A program made the translations under genes and the position numbers. Below, in pieces: positions 6,002 through 14,794 of a stretch of 15,961 bases of DNA. How positions within the stretch are numbered: the stretch's first letter is position 1; every line of letters begins with the position of its first letter. The notes under the pieces were generated by a model that worked only from the letters and a program-made list of their open reading frames with translations, did not search any database and was not told the origin of the DNA. The stretch comes from an uncultured Oscillospiraceae bacterium. Its GTDB lineage: Bacteria > Bacillota > Clostridia > Oscillospirales > Acutalibacteraceae. The DNA is taken from assembly GCA_902478455.1 (NCBI GenBank), contig CABSLJ010000042.1:1-15961 (forward strand). The letters run 5' to 3'.

Positions 6002-9000
6002 TTATGCCACAAAGCTTTTCAGCATTGGACACAGGGAGACTTCATCCCAGAGCCATACGCTTTCGAAGTTCCATCCAAGACTCTGGGCAAAGGTCTCCTT
6101 GCTTTGAGCCTCTTCGGAGGTCTTGTCGATGCCCATCCAGCCGGCGGTGCGGTCTTCGGTGGCGGCTGGGATGTTGACCGGCATATCGGCCAGCGCGAAA
6201 TTGTTTTCCAGCGTTGCCACTTCGCTTCCCAGAGTCCGGGCTGCAATCCGGTGGGCATAGCTGCTTGCCGCAATGGAAGCGTTCAGAGCAAAGCAGTTTC
6301 TCACGGTGCTGTCGCCGTAGGTGTAGCCAGTGATGCCGCCCGCGCTCTGGTTGTCCACCACTGTGACGGTTCCAGAAGCATAGCAGTTTTCGATCACGCT
6401 GTTGCTTCCTCTTCCCGAAATGCCCACCAGTCCGCCGGCGTACTTGCCGGCGTTGACCGTGACGGCAGCGGCGGAATAGCAGTTGGAAAGGGCGCCGTTT
6501 AAGTAGCCCACGACGCCGCCCTGCGTGGAAGCGCCGGTGATGCTGCCGGTTGTGTAGCACTCCTCGATGAGGCCGCCGCTTACGTCGCAAAGAATGCCTG
6601 CCCGATCATAGTTGGCGGTTACGGCGGCGTTCTCGATCCCCAACCGGCGGATGGCGCCCGCGTTCTCCTTGAATAGTCCGCCAGTCTCAGAGGTGAAGTT
6701 GAATAGCCGGTATCCCGCGCCGTCAAAGACTCCGGAGAAAGAGGTGGACTGGCAAAGCTGGCCAACAGTTTTCCCTGCGAGGTCGATATCCTGTGTCAGA
6801 ATGTAGTTTTCCGCGGGGAATTTGGAAATTTGCGCCAGATCTTCGGCGGAGGAAATTTTGTAATAGCCGTTTTCATCCTGCGGCAGCGTAGGGGTTTCGT
6901 CTGTTTTCTCGGTGCAATTTTTCAACACCGGACGCTGTGCCGTTTCATCCCACTGCCACACGGTTCCGAAATCCCAGCCGAGGCCGGTTTGGAAGGTGTC
7001 TTGAGAATGGATTTCTTCCAGGCTCTTGCCTTCGCCCATCAAGGAGGCGAAGCGAGTGTCGGTCTCCTCTGTTTTGGAAACCGGCATATCCGACCAGGCA
7101 AAATTGGCGCCGATGTTGGCAATTTCGCTGCCGAGGGTTCTCGCCGCCACCCGATGCGCGTACTGTGTGGGGGCGGTCACGGAAGCGTTCAGGGCGAAGT
7201 TGCCGCTGACGTTGGTCGTTGCGTAGGTGTAGCCGGTGATGCCGCCTGCGTTGGCGTCTGCCGATACAGAACCGGTCGCGTAGCAGCGCAGGGTTATGCT
7301 GCCCCGGCCCGAAATACCGACCACGCCTCCGGCCTGACGGGCACTGCTGCTTACGCGTGCGGTAGAGTAGCAGTCGCGAATGGTACCGTTGAGATAGCCG
7401 ACCACGCCGCCCGTCGTCGCCTGACCGGAGATCGATCCGGTGGTGTAGCAACCCTCTATAACGCCGCTGTTGGTGTTGCACAGAATGCCGATGTTGGAAG
7501 CGGAAGGCGCCTCAACGCCGGCCGCCTCCATGCCGAGATTTTTGATGGTGCCCGCGTTCATATGGATCAGGCCGCCCTCTGTGGAGGTGTAGCCGGTAAT
7601 TTTATGACCGGCGCCGTCAAGAACTCCCATGAACTGCAGCTCTACGCACAGCGGAGACATGGCTTCCGTGAGGACGATGTCGGCGGTCAGAACGAAGTCT
7701 TCCTCGGGAAATGCTGAGATTGCCGCAAGGTCGGAGGCGGAGGCGATTTCATAATATCCGTTTTCATCCTGCGGAAGGTCCGGCTTCTGCTCCTCCTCGC
7801 CCGGTTCGATGGCCTCCGGAAGCATACGAAGCACAGGGCGTTCACCGTTTTCATCCCACTGCCAGACAGCTTCAAAATCCCATCCAAGGGTTTCTTCAAA
7901 GAAGGCTTGGTCATTGATCTGAGCCAGGGTGGCGGTAGCTCCTCTTTCTGTGTCCGCAGAGGCGATTCCCTGCTGCTCGGCGGTCACCATCACCTTTACG
8001 CTGCCGTAGTTGTTTTCCAGCAGAGGGAGATGACCGGATTTGATTCGTCCTACCACGCGGTTGGAATAGGTGTTTCCGTCGACCTTATCATTCAAAGCGA
8101 TGCAGTCGCGCACGACTGTTCCATTGTAGCCGTAACCGACCACGCCGCCCGCGTTCTTGGAGTCCGCGGTGACGGTTCCGGTAGAGTAACAGCGTTCGGT
8201 CACGCTGTCCTCCATGCCGAGTCCGACCACGCCGCCGGCCTCCGTGCCCAGGGAATGCACGTCTGCAGTGGAGTAGCAGTCGCGGACAATTCCGTAAGAG
8301 TCCCCGACCAGGCCGCCGACGCGGGAGGGAGCGGTGATCGTACCGCTGACATAGCAGTTTTCGATGGTGCCGCGGTTGAGGTCGCACAGAATTCCGGCTG
8401 TACTCACGTTGGATTTCACCGCTCCTGCAACCGAGAGATTGCGGATAACGCCGTCATTGGCGGCGAACAGGCCGGAACCCTTTCCCGGATCGGCCTGGAA
8501 GCCGGTGATGGTGTGTCCGCCGCCGTCGAACACACCGGTAAAGTTGACCCCGCCGGAGGCCAGCTGGGTCCGGGCGGAGCCGTCCAGCTCGAGATCGTTC
8601 ATCAGCCGGAAATGGGCAGACGGTTCATAGGTGAGGTTGACAAAATCTTCCCAGGTATAAATCTCATAGGGTTGTTCTGCGGTGCCGAATCCCTTCATGC
8701 CCTTGCGCAGGGTCTGGGAATACAGGACTGGCTGTGCCGTGTCGAGACCGTCCCAGATCATCACCTTCAGCACATTAGAGGAATCAAAGGTGATCGGAGC
8801 GTCAAAGGCGACGTACTGCTCCTTGCCCTTGCGTTCGAGGGCGACGTCCGCGATCCGCACCTCCAGAAGCTCGCTTTCATCCTCAGTATATTTGGCGGCT
8901 ATCACGGTGATGTCCTCGCGGGCGTCCTCCGTCGCCAGAAGACCGACGCCCTTCCACTGCTTGTCCTGAATGTCGGTGGAGCTGAGTTCAAAGAGGCCCT

Positions 9001-11668
9001 GCGCATGTCCCAGGGTAAAGGTGTCCACCACCTCTCCCGCGGTGGTATAGGTGGTCAGCGTTAGATGGTCCGCATCGGCGGTGAGAACCATGCCGGTCTG
9101 CACGTCCTCATCATAGACCACGTTGTCCCACCAGAATTCCACGTTATCATAGAATTTCGGTCCGGCGGAGCCGGAGGTGACAAAGGTCGTTCCCTGATTC
9201 ATGTCTGCGGGATCGTTGGCCGTCGCGCCGTCGCGGATGGTGGTCCTTTTGTAAACGTGGTCGTGTCCGCCGATGTACAGGCTGACGCCCAGCTGCCGGC
9301 AGACGGCGGCTACCTTTTCCCGCTCCTCGGCCATGCCGGAGTCGGTGCTATGACGGGAGCCAAAGTAGGGATAATGGCCCATGACGATCCGCCAGGGCTT
9401 GTCGGTCGCCCGCATGTCCTGTTTGAGCCATTCCAGCTGTTCATCCAACGCGGTGGTGGAATTGAGCACAGCAATGTGCATTTCGCCGATGTCGTAGGAG
9501 TAGTTGCTCTCTCCCAGGGCGCTGCCGTTTTCAGGCAGGTTATACATTTTGCCAAAAGTGGAGCTGCCGCTGTAGGGGGAATCGGTATGGCTGTGGGCAA
9601 GGTTGAGGTCGTTGTAGGTCTCGTGGTTGCCGCTCATGGTCGAGGTCAGCAGCCCGAGGTCTGCAAGAACATAATCGCTTAGTGCTTTCCAGTATTCGTA
9701 TTTGGCGGCGTTGTCTACAAAGTCGCCCAGCTGCACCATGACGGAGGCGTTCGGTTCCTTTTCCTTCAGGGTGGCCAGCATGTTGTTGAAGAGTTCATAC
9801 TCGCTCTGTTCGGTCCCGGGCACCTGAAGGTCGCCCATGATGTAGAGGGAGGTTTCCCCCTCGGGCAGGGCGGTGGTGAAGGTGTATTCCCCGCTGGTCC
9901 AGCTTCCGTTTTCCGAAACGCCCAGGCGGTATTTATATTTTGTGCCGGGGAGAAGGTCGGTCAGGTCAAATTCATGGCTGCGCAGCGGCTTGTCGGTGAT
10001 GGGATTCTCATAGCCGGGGGCGTCCAGTTCACTGGCGGCTTCCAGCTGCATGGTGGATTCTTCCGACACGACCGTTTTGGCCTGCTCCCATCCCTCATCC
10101 GAGGCGGGAGCTATCTGAAGATAGGCGGTCGTCAGGGCGGGATCGGTCACCACGTTGACGCCGACCTCGTCGGCCGTCTGGCCCACGCTGGCCACCGGGG
10201 CGAACTGACCGAAGATAATGTCCGCCTGCATACCGCTGCGGTCGACCGTGGTGCGCAGAAGCTCTACCCGGGTGCTGCCGGTGCTGTCCTCGGCGCGGTA
10301 GCGGATAAAATAATCGTCATAGGAATCCGGGGTGAAGGAGCCGTCCACAATTTCCACGGTTCCTTCGGAATTGATGACATCCACTGTGACCTCGCGGCTG
10401 CCGTCGCTGTCATCCGTTGCGGTGGCTGAGGGGATGGCTACCGGCTGGTTGATGGCCACCGTTTCCGGGACAGTGCCGTTCACCGTGATTTCCGGTGCAA
10501 AATTGGTACCCCGGGTGGTTTCGCCGATCCACATCGGGGCTGAGACGATCTGTTCTCCGTCTGCTTCGTTGACCACGATGAAGAAATAATCCCCGTCGGC
10601 GCAGTCAAAGGTTTCGTTGATTTCAAGCAGATTGGAATTTACGTTGTCCCACTGCTTGACGACTTTCCTCTGGTTCGAATAGAGGATCACGTTGTCGATC
10701 AGGTCGGCAGAGTCCGGATCGTACAGTTTGGCGTACATCTCGAATTTGGTGGTTTCTTCCGGCAGGATGGAGCCCATGAACCGGTCGTTGGCGGAGAAGA
10801 TCAGCTCGAAGTTGGCGTCCAGCGTTGAATAGGTGGAACGTTCCCGGAAGGCCTTGTACAGACCTTCTCTGGTTTTGGAATCGGTCCAGATACCGGTTCT
10901 CGGAGCGCCGTCTCCCCAGGTGGCGCTGTGTTCGTCGCCGTTCCAGGTGGGGCTGACATGCCAGCCCGCATCCAGGCAGTTCTGGAAGGTGGGCAGGTAG
11001 CGGGCCACCTTATATTCAAACAGGTTCAGCTGGGCGTCCGCCTCTTTGGTGTAGTGGGTAAAGGTCCAGAAATCGCCTTTCCCGTTGGGATCCGGATGGT
11101 TAAACTGAGCGATCGCTTCCGGATCCTGGGCAAGCCGGGCATAGAAGGTGGGAAGGTCGTATTTCACATCGCCGCTGCCCACCCAATCCCAGCGAGTCTT
11201 GGCGAAAGCGGTTATTTTCCAGTCGGTATTGTACAGGTTCATGTGGCCGCTTTGGTCATACCAGGTGATTTCTTCACCGGCGATGGCGACAAACTCGCCG
11301 TCCTCGTTGTACCGGTCGGCGGTTTCATGCAGAAAGCGCCAGTCATCGGACAGGGCGTCTTGGACGTCGGTCAAATAATCGTCCCCGTTTCGGTAGTCCA
11401 GACAGACGTCGTGGTCTGTCACGCCGAAAAAGTCCAGCGTGGTGGTCTCTCGGACGTGCTCGTAAGCGTCCTCCGGGAGCTCTACGCCGTCGCTCAGGGA
11501 AGTATGGGAATGCACCTGGCCCGTGTAGAGGGTTTTTCCCATATAGGTTATGTTTCTGCCGCTGTTGGGCAGGTTGTCCGTTTGGGCGGAGGCCTGGAAC
11601 GGAATCAGAACGGCGATCTGGAGCGCCGCCAGCAGTCCGGCTGCTGCGCGTTTTAGGGATTTATTCAT
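6002..11668 (-). CDS. Giant secreted protein: PHP (CehA/McbA-type) hydrolase, metallophosphoesterase and GLUG repeats
   Basis: This is a 1888-residue exported protein. A signal peptide spans about 1-28 (cleavage after ASA). A PHP domain of the CehA/McbA type (about 45-290) has HSHTSLSDG (H53, H55, D60), TDHD (D85, H86), GEE (131-133), H142, H191 and GDEH (D245, H247). An Ig-like domain covers about 390-475. A purple-acid-phosphatase-like FN3 domain (about 480-600) leads into a calcineurin-like phosphoesterase (about 606-806) with GDLQ (D613), GDFVD (D649), GNHE (N681, H682), GHYP (H765) and GHDH (H802, H804). A beta-rich region covers about 890-990. The rest (about 995-1885) is three GLUG-repeat blocks. 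Both catalytic modules keep their metal ligands, so both are probably active on phosphoesters; substrates are unknown. There is no C-terminal anchor. The ATG follows GGAGGG and overlaps the upstream gene by 8 nt, implying translational coupling. The domain calls are firm. A surface phosphate-scavenging role is inference. Confidence 0.9.
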   Translation of the reverse strand: MNKSLKRAAAGLLAALQIAVLIPFQASAQTDNLPNSGRNITYMGKTLYTGQVHSHTSLSDGVELPEDAYEHVRETTTLDFFGVTDHDVCLDYRNGDDYLTDVQDALSDDWRFLHETADRYNEDGEFVAIAGEEITWYDQSGHMNLYNTDWKITAFAKTRWDWVGSGDVKYDLPTFYARLAQDPEAIAQFNHPDPNGKGDFWTFTHYTKEADAQLNLFEYKVARYLPTFQNCLDAGWHVSPTWNGDEHSATWGDGAPRTGIWTDSKTREGLYKAFRERSTYSTLDANFELIFSANDRFMGSILPEETTKFEMYAKLYDPDSADLIDNVILYSNQRKVVKQWDNVNSNLLEINETFDCADGDYFFIVVNEADGEQIVSAPMWIGETTRGTNFAPEITVNGTVPETVAINQPVAIPSATATDDSDGSREVTVDVINSEGTVEIVDGSFTPDSYDDYFIRYRAEDSTGSTRVELLRTTVDRSGMQADIIFGQFAPVASVGQTADEVGVNVVTDPALTTAYLQIAPASDEGWEQAKTVVSEESTMQLEAASELDAPGYENPITDKPLRSHEFDLTDLLPGTKYKYRLGVSENGSWTSGEYTFTTALPEGETSLYIMGDLQVPGTEQSEYELFNNMLATLKEKEPNASVMVQLGDFVDNAAKYEYWKALSDYVLADLGLLTSTMSGNHETYNDLNLAHSHTDSPYSGSSTFGKMYNLPENGSALGESNYSYDIGEMHIAVLNSTTALDEQLEWLKQDMRATDKPWRIVMGHYPYFGSRHSTDSGMAEEREKVAAVCRQLGVSLYIGGHDHVYKRTTIRDGATANDPADMNQGTTFVTSGSAGPKFYDNVEFWWDNVVYDEDVQTGMVLTADADHLTLTTYTTAGEVVDTFTLGHAQGLFELSSTDIQDKQWKGVGLLATEDAREDITVIAAKYTEDESELLEVRIADVALERKGKEQYVAFDAPITFDSSNVLKVMIWDGLDTAQPVLYSQTLRKGMKGFGTAEQPYEIYTWEDFVNLTYEPSAHFRLMNDLELDGSARTQLASGGVNFTGVFDGGGHTITGFQADPGKGSGLFAANDGVIRNLSVAGAVKSNVSTAGILCDLNRGTIENCYVSGTITAPSRVGGLVGDSYGIVRDCYSTADVHSLGTEAGGVVGLGMEDSVTERCYSTGTVTADSKNAGGVVGYGYNGTVVRDCIALNDKVDGNTYSNRVVGRIKSGHLPLLENNYGSVKVMVTAEQQGIASADTERGATATLAQINDQAFFEETLGWDFEAVWQWDENGERPVLRMLPEAIEPGEEEQKPDLPQDENGYYEIASASDLAAISAFPEEDFVLTADIVLTEAMSPLCVELQFMGVLDGAGHKITGYTSTEGGLIHMNAGTIKNLGMEAAGVEAPSASNIGILCNTNSGVIEGCYTTGSISGQATTGGVVGYLNGTIRDCYSTARVSSSARQAGGVVGISGRGSITLRCYATGSVSADANAGGITGYTYATTNVSGNFALNASVTAPTQYAHRVAARTLGSEIANIGANFAWSDMPVSKTEETDTRFASLMGEGKSLEEIHSQDTFQTGLGWDFGTVWQWDETAQRPVLKNCTEKTDETPTLPQDENGYYKISSAEDLAQISKFPAENYILTQDIDLAGKTVGQLCQSTSFSGVFDGAGYRLFNFTSETGGLFKENAGAIRRLGIENAAVTANYDRAGILCDVSGGLIEECYTTGSITGASTQGGVVGYLNGALSNCYSAAAVTVNAGKYAGGLVGISGRGSNSVIENCYASGTVTVVDNQSAGGITGYTYGDSTVRNCFALNASIAASSYAHRIAARTLGSEVATLENNFALADMPVNIPAATEDRTAGWMGIDKTSEEAQSKETFAQSLGWNFESVWLWDEVSLCPMLKSFVA
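6017..6880 (-). repeat. GLUG block 3 of the giant protein (residues about 1597-1884)
   Basis: This is the third of three tandem blocks of about 290 residues. Each opens with an YEI/YKI...A.DL.. strand and contains FxGVxDGAG, GGLxxxNxGxIxxLG, CYxxGSIxG, GGVVGY and CYATGTV-like units. Each closes with LGWxFxxVWxWDE followed by a short P(V/M)LK end. This block includes AHRIAARTLGSEV and LADMPV, shared with block 2. Confidence 0.8.
6920..7780 (-). repeat. GLUG block 2 of the giant protein (residues about 1297-1583)
   Basis: It is closest to block 3: both start PQDENGYY, both carry GGVVGYLNG and AHRxAARTLGSE, and both end LGWxFxxVWxWDE. DNA identity between the two is clearly incomplete by eye, so the duplication is old, not recent. 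Confidence 0.8.
7820..8686 (-). repeat. GLUG block 1 of the giant protein (residues about 995-1283)
   Basis: It is the most divergent block. It opens with AEQPYEIYTWEDFVNL, has FTGVFDGGGHTITGF, GLFAANDGVIRNL and GGLVGDSYGIVRDCY, and closes with LGWDFEAVWQWDENGERPVL. It lacks the AARTLGSE segment of blocks 2 and 3. Confidence 0.75.
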
Positions 11669-12356
11669 ATCGTTTTCCCTCCTTCTTCAGAATGATCACG
11701 GCGCCGAGCGCGAGCAGCGCAAGGACACAGGCGGACGACCACAGAATCAGACGGGATCGACCGCCCGTCTGGATGTCATCCCCGCCGTCCGAGGCGGCCG
11801 GATCGGAGGAGGCGGGCCGGGAGTTCGTCCCGGAAGATTCCATGTCGGAAGGCGTCCCTTCGGAACCGGAGCTGGACGTCGTCCCTTCTGTACCGGATTC
11901 TGTGCTGGAGGAATCGCTGGAGGCGTCCTCAGAGGAGGATTCGCTGGAGGAGGCGTCGGGGAGCTCCGGAATTTCGCTGCCGTCGAGCAGCTTTTGGTAC
12001 ATCAGACCGTTGTCCCCGCCGATCCGCAGAACATATTGATGCAAATCAGCCTCAGGAAGCTTTGCTTCAAGAGAAAAATTCTTTTCCGTGCTCAGATCGT
12101 ACTCGTTGACATAGACGATGTCGGCAGGGTCAGGATTGTCAAGGTCGGCGTCTGTGTTCAGAATCAGGACGCCGATTCTTGTCACCGCGTCATCCTGCAC
12201 GGTTCCTGTAACGGCAACGGTGCTTTCGGTCAGCTGCGCGGATACCTCTACCGGCAATTCAGCCGCCAACGCGGACATCCCAAGCCACAGAATGCAGCAC
12301 AGCGCTGCTGTGACGAGGGACAAAGCTTTGGAAAATACGTTTGGACTACTTCGCAT
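11661..12356 (-). CDS. Small exported surface protein with Ig-like domain, Ser-rich linker and sortase-like tail
   Basis: This 231-residue protein has a signal peptide (hydrophobic about 11-30, cleavage near ALAA). A beta-rich, Ig-like domain follows (about 33-128, with VAVTGTVQDDAVTRIGVLIL). A Ser/Glu/Gly-rich linker spans about 135-195. A sorting-signal-like tail ends the protein: IQTGG (195-199), a membrane span (about 203-223) and KKEGKR. IQTGG resembles the TG core of LPxTG variants but lacks the Pro, so sortase anchoring is plausible, not proven; it may simply stay a single-span membrane protein. The gene ends inside the start of the giant phosphoesterase gene: the shared 8 bases, ATGAATAA, hold both the ATG and the TAA. 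The two products are therefore probably made together, and this one could tether or assist the giant enzyme, which has no anchor of its own. The start is supported by AGGATAGG-like bases upstream. Confidence 0.87.
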   Translation of the reverse strand: MRSSPNVFSKALSLVTAALCCILWLGMSALAAELPVEVSAQLTESTVAVTGTVQDDAVTRIGVLILNTDADLDNPDPADIVYVNEYDLSTEKNFSLEAKLPEADLHQYVLRIGGDNGLMYQKLLDGSEIPELPDASSSESSSEDASSDSSSTESGTEGTTSSSGSEGTPSDMESSGTNSRPASSDPAASDGGDDIQTGGRSRLILWSSACVLALLALGAVIILKKEGKRYE

Positions 12357-12388
12357 ACAACCTATCCTCTCATTTCAATTTCCTTTTG

Positions 12389-12394
12389 ATTATA
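12389..12394 (-). promoter_or_regulatory. Candidate -10 element of the surface-protein operon
   Basis: On the minus strand this is a perfect TATAAT, 33 bases before the start codon at 12356. No convincing -35 lies 16-18 bases upstream, so the promoter may be weak or activator-dependent. Confidence 0.4.
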
Positions 12395-12517
12395 AGTGGT
12401 TTCATGTTAAAGCATCATCCATGCCATGTTAGATTTCGGTAAAGAATTGGCAAAAGGAAAAAGGCACACTTTGACTGTATGGAACACCGACGGTCTGCAG
12501 CCGACGGATTTCAAAAC

Positions 12518-12547
12518 AAAAAAGCCACCGGTTTTCCGGTGGCTTTT
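12518..12547 (-). terminator. Rho-independent terminator of tex
   Basis: AAAAGCCACCGG (12520-12531) pairs perfectly over 12 bp with CCGGTGGCTTTT (12536-12547) around a four-base loop. Reading leftward it is followed by a run of T. It lies about 65 bases after the tex stop codon. It could also act weakly in the other direction. Confidence 0.92.
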
Positions 12548-12612
12548 GGATCCTTTGGATACGCTGTTCTTTTTGGATATAGAGAATTTTGTCTGCGGGA
12601 CGACGCCGGAAA

Positions 12613-14778
12613 CTACGCCTTGACCGGTTCGTCCAGCCGCATGGTCAACCCGATGCGTTTCTTGGGCACGTCCACCGAGAGGACGCGCACCTTGACGATG
12701 TCGCCCACCTTGAGCGCCTCGCTCGGATGGCGGATGAACTTCTTGCAGATCTGGGAGATATGCACCAGGCCGTCCTGATGCACGCCGATGTCCACAAATG
12801 CGCCGAAGTCGATGACGTTGCGCACCGTGCCCATGAGCTCCATGCCCGGCTTGAGGTCCTTAAGGTCAAGCACGTCGGTCCGCAGCAGCGGGGGCGGCAG
12901 CTCGTCGCGGGGGTCGCGCCCGGGGCGGAGCAGCTCCTTTATAATGTCCTGCAGGGTGGGAACGCCCACGCCGAGCTGTTCGGCGAGCGCAGTAAGCCCC
13001 AGCTCCTTTGCCTTATCCTCCAAAGCGCCGAGGGCAGGCGTGCCGATGTCCGCAAGCTTGAAGCCGCACAGCTTCAAAAGTCCCTTGGCGGCGGCGTAGG
13101 ATTCGGGGTGGACGGCGGTGTTGTCCAGAATGTTGCCGCTTTCGGGCACGCGCAGGAAGCCGGCGCACTGCTCAAAGGCCTTGGGCCCCAGCTTGGGCAC
13201 CTTTTTGAGCTCGGAGCGGGAGGAAAAAGCGCCGTTTTCTTCCCGGTAGGCGACGATGTTTTTGGAGACGGACGCGCTCACGCCGGATACATGGGAGAGC
13301 AGTGCGGGAGAGGCGGTGTTGAGGTCCACGCCGACCGTATTGACGCAGTCCTCGACCACGCCGCCGAGGGCTTCGTCCAGCCGTTTGGGAGGCATGTCGT
13401 GCTGGTATTGCCCCACGCCGATGGCCTTGGGGTCGATCTTCACCAGCTCTGCCAGCGGGTCCTGCAGCCGCCGGGCGATGGAAACGGCGCTGCGCAGGGT
13501 GACGTCGAAATCGGGGAATTCCTCAGCCGCCAGCTTGGAGGCCGAATAGACCGACGCGCCCGCCTCGCTGACCACCATGTAGGAGACACCGCCCGGCAGT
13601 CCGGAAATGACCTCTGCGGTGAAAATCTCGGTCTCCTTGGAGGCGGTGCCGTTGCCGATGGCGATGACCTCGGCATGATATTTGGTGATGAGGCGGCGCA
13701 GCAGACGGGCCGCCTCCTCCTTTTTTGTCTGGGAATGAGTCGGGTAAATGACGCCGGTGTCCAACACCCGCCCGGTTGGGTCGACCACCGCCACTTTGCA
13801 GCCGGTGCGGTAGCCGGGGTCGAGGCCGATGGCCGTGCGCCCCTTGACGGGCGGCTGCATCAGCAGATGGCGCAGATTGAGGGAAAAGACCTTGATGGCC
13901 TGCTCGGCGGCCGTTTCGGTCAGCTGGGAGCGCACCTCGCGCTCGATGGAAGGGAAAATCAGGCGGGAATAGGCGTCTTTTGCGGCTGCGCGAACCGCCT
14001 CGGTGCAGGGAGAGCCCTCCCTGACGCCGACCGATTCGACGATGCGCAGGGCCTTGTCCTCCTCCAGCAGGATGGAGACCTTCAAAAAGCCCTCCCGCTC
14101 TCCGCGGTCGACGGCGAGCACCCGGTGCCCGGCGATTTTGGCGACCGGCTCTTCGTATTCATAGTATTGAGCATAGACCGAATCCTCGTCCGGTTTGGCG
14201 GCTTTGGAGGAGAGTTTCGCCTGCGCCATGGCGACCACGCGCAGGCGCTTGCGAATGCCGGCGTCGTCGGAAATTTGCTCGGCGATAATGTCGAGCGCGC
14301 CCGCAAGGGCGTCCTCGGCCGACTCCACCCCCTTTTCGGGATTGATGTACGCCCCGGCCAGTTCGAGCGGTTCTGCGGAATCCTTCTCCTGCGCGTAGAT
14401 GGCCTGCGCCAGCGGTTCAAGTCCCTTCTCCCTGGCGACCGACGCCCGCGTTTTGCGCTTGGGGCGGTAGGGCCGGTAGATGTCCTCAATTTCCGAAAGG
14501 GTGGCGGCTCCCGCGAGCGCGGCCTCCACCTCCTCGGTCAGCGCGCCGAGTCCGTCGATCAGGCCGCGCACCTCTTCGCGGCGCTTTTCCAAGCCACGCA
14601 GGTAATCCAGCCGCTCGGAGAGCTCGCGCAGCACCTGGTCGTCCAGCGAACCGTGCGCCTCTTTGCGGTAACGGGCGATGAAAGGGATGGTGTTGCCCTC
14701 GTCGAGCAGCTCGATGACGTGCTCCACCTGCCAGGGCTTGAGGGAAAACTGCGCGGAAAGCGCTGAGATAAAATCCAT
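12613..14778 (-). CDS. tex: RNA-binding transcriptional accessory protein Tex
   Basis: This 721-residue protein matches the usual Tex length and domain order. The Tex N-terminal helical region includes FIARYRKEAHGSLDD at about 33-47. A YqgF-like RNase H fold (about 313-440) opens with TAIGLDPGYRTGCKVAVVD. A helix-hairpin-helix region (about 490-560) contains VSGVSASVSKNIVAYREENG. The C-terminal S1 RNA-binding domain (about 645-715) has GTVRNVIDFGAFVDIGVHQDGLVH. Tex proteins bind nucleic acid and associate with transcription; they affect stress tolerance and, in some hosts, toxin expression. The start ATG at 14776-14778 has only a weak AGGAAA site. The gene begins 16 bases after the stop of the upstream acyltransferase-like gene and is probably co-transcribed with it. 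The termination hairpin at 12518-12547 closes the unit. Confidence 0.96.
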   Translation of the reverse strand: MDFISALSAQFSLKPWQVEHVIELLDEGNTIPFIARYRKEAHGSLDDQVLRELSERLDYLRGLEKRREEVRGLIDGLGALTEEVEAALAGAATLSEIEDIYRPYRPKRKTRASVAREKGLEPLAQAIYAQEKDSAEPLELAGAYINPEKGVESAEDALAGALDIIAEQISDDAGIRKRLRVVAMAQAKLSSKAAKPDEDSVYAQYYEYEEPVAKIAGHRVLAVDRGEREGFLKVSILLEEDKALRIVESVGVREGSPCTEAVRAAAKDAYSRLIFPSIEREVRSQLTETAAEQAIKVFSLNLRHLLMQPPVKGRTAIGLDPGYRTGCKVAVVDPTGRVLDTGVIYPTHSQTKKEEAARLLRRLITKYHAEVIAIGNGTASKETEIFTAEVISGLPGGVSYMVVSEAGASVYSASKLAAEEFPDFDVTLRSAVSIARRLQDPLAELVKIDPKAIGVGQYQHDMPPKRLDEALGGVVEDCVNTVGVDLNTASPALLSHVSGVSASVSKNIVAYREENGAFSSRSELKKVPKLGPKAFEQCAGFLRVPESGNILDNTAVHPESYAAAKGLLKLCGFKLADIGTPALGALEDKAKELGLTALAEQLGVGVPTLQDIIKELLRPGRDPRDELPPPLLRTDVLDLKDLKPGMELMGTVRNVIDFGAFVDIGVHQDGLVHISQICKKFIRHPSEALKVGDIVKVRVLSVDVPKKRIGLTMRLDEPVKA

Positions 14779-14794
14779 TGTGATTTCCTGCCTT

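Noticed and set aside
6017..8686. Regularly repeated DNA in the giant gene considered as a CRISPR-like or satellite array
   Set aside because: The repeats are in frame, encode GLUG protein motifs and are diverged at DNA level. There are no uniform spacers.
9065..9682. Several plus-strand open frames of 150-385 residues inside the giant gene
   Set aside because: All are antisense shadows of a continuous 1888-codon frame with clear domains.
12589..14766. A 725-residue open frame on the plus strand, antisense to tex
   Set aside because: It mirrors tex almost exactly, and its low-complexity Gly/Arg/Gln/Val-rich translation shows no domain pattern. It is an artefact of high GC codon use on the opposite strand.
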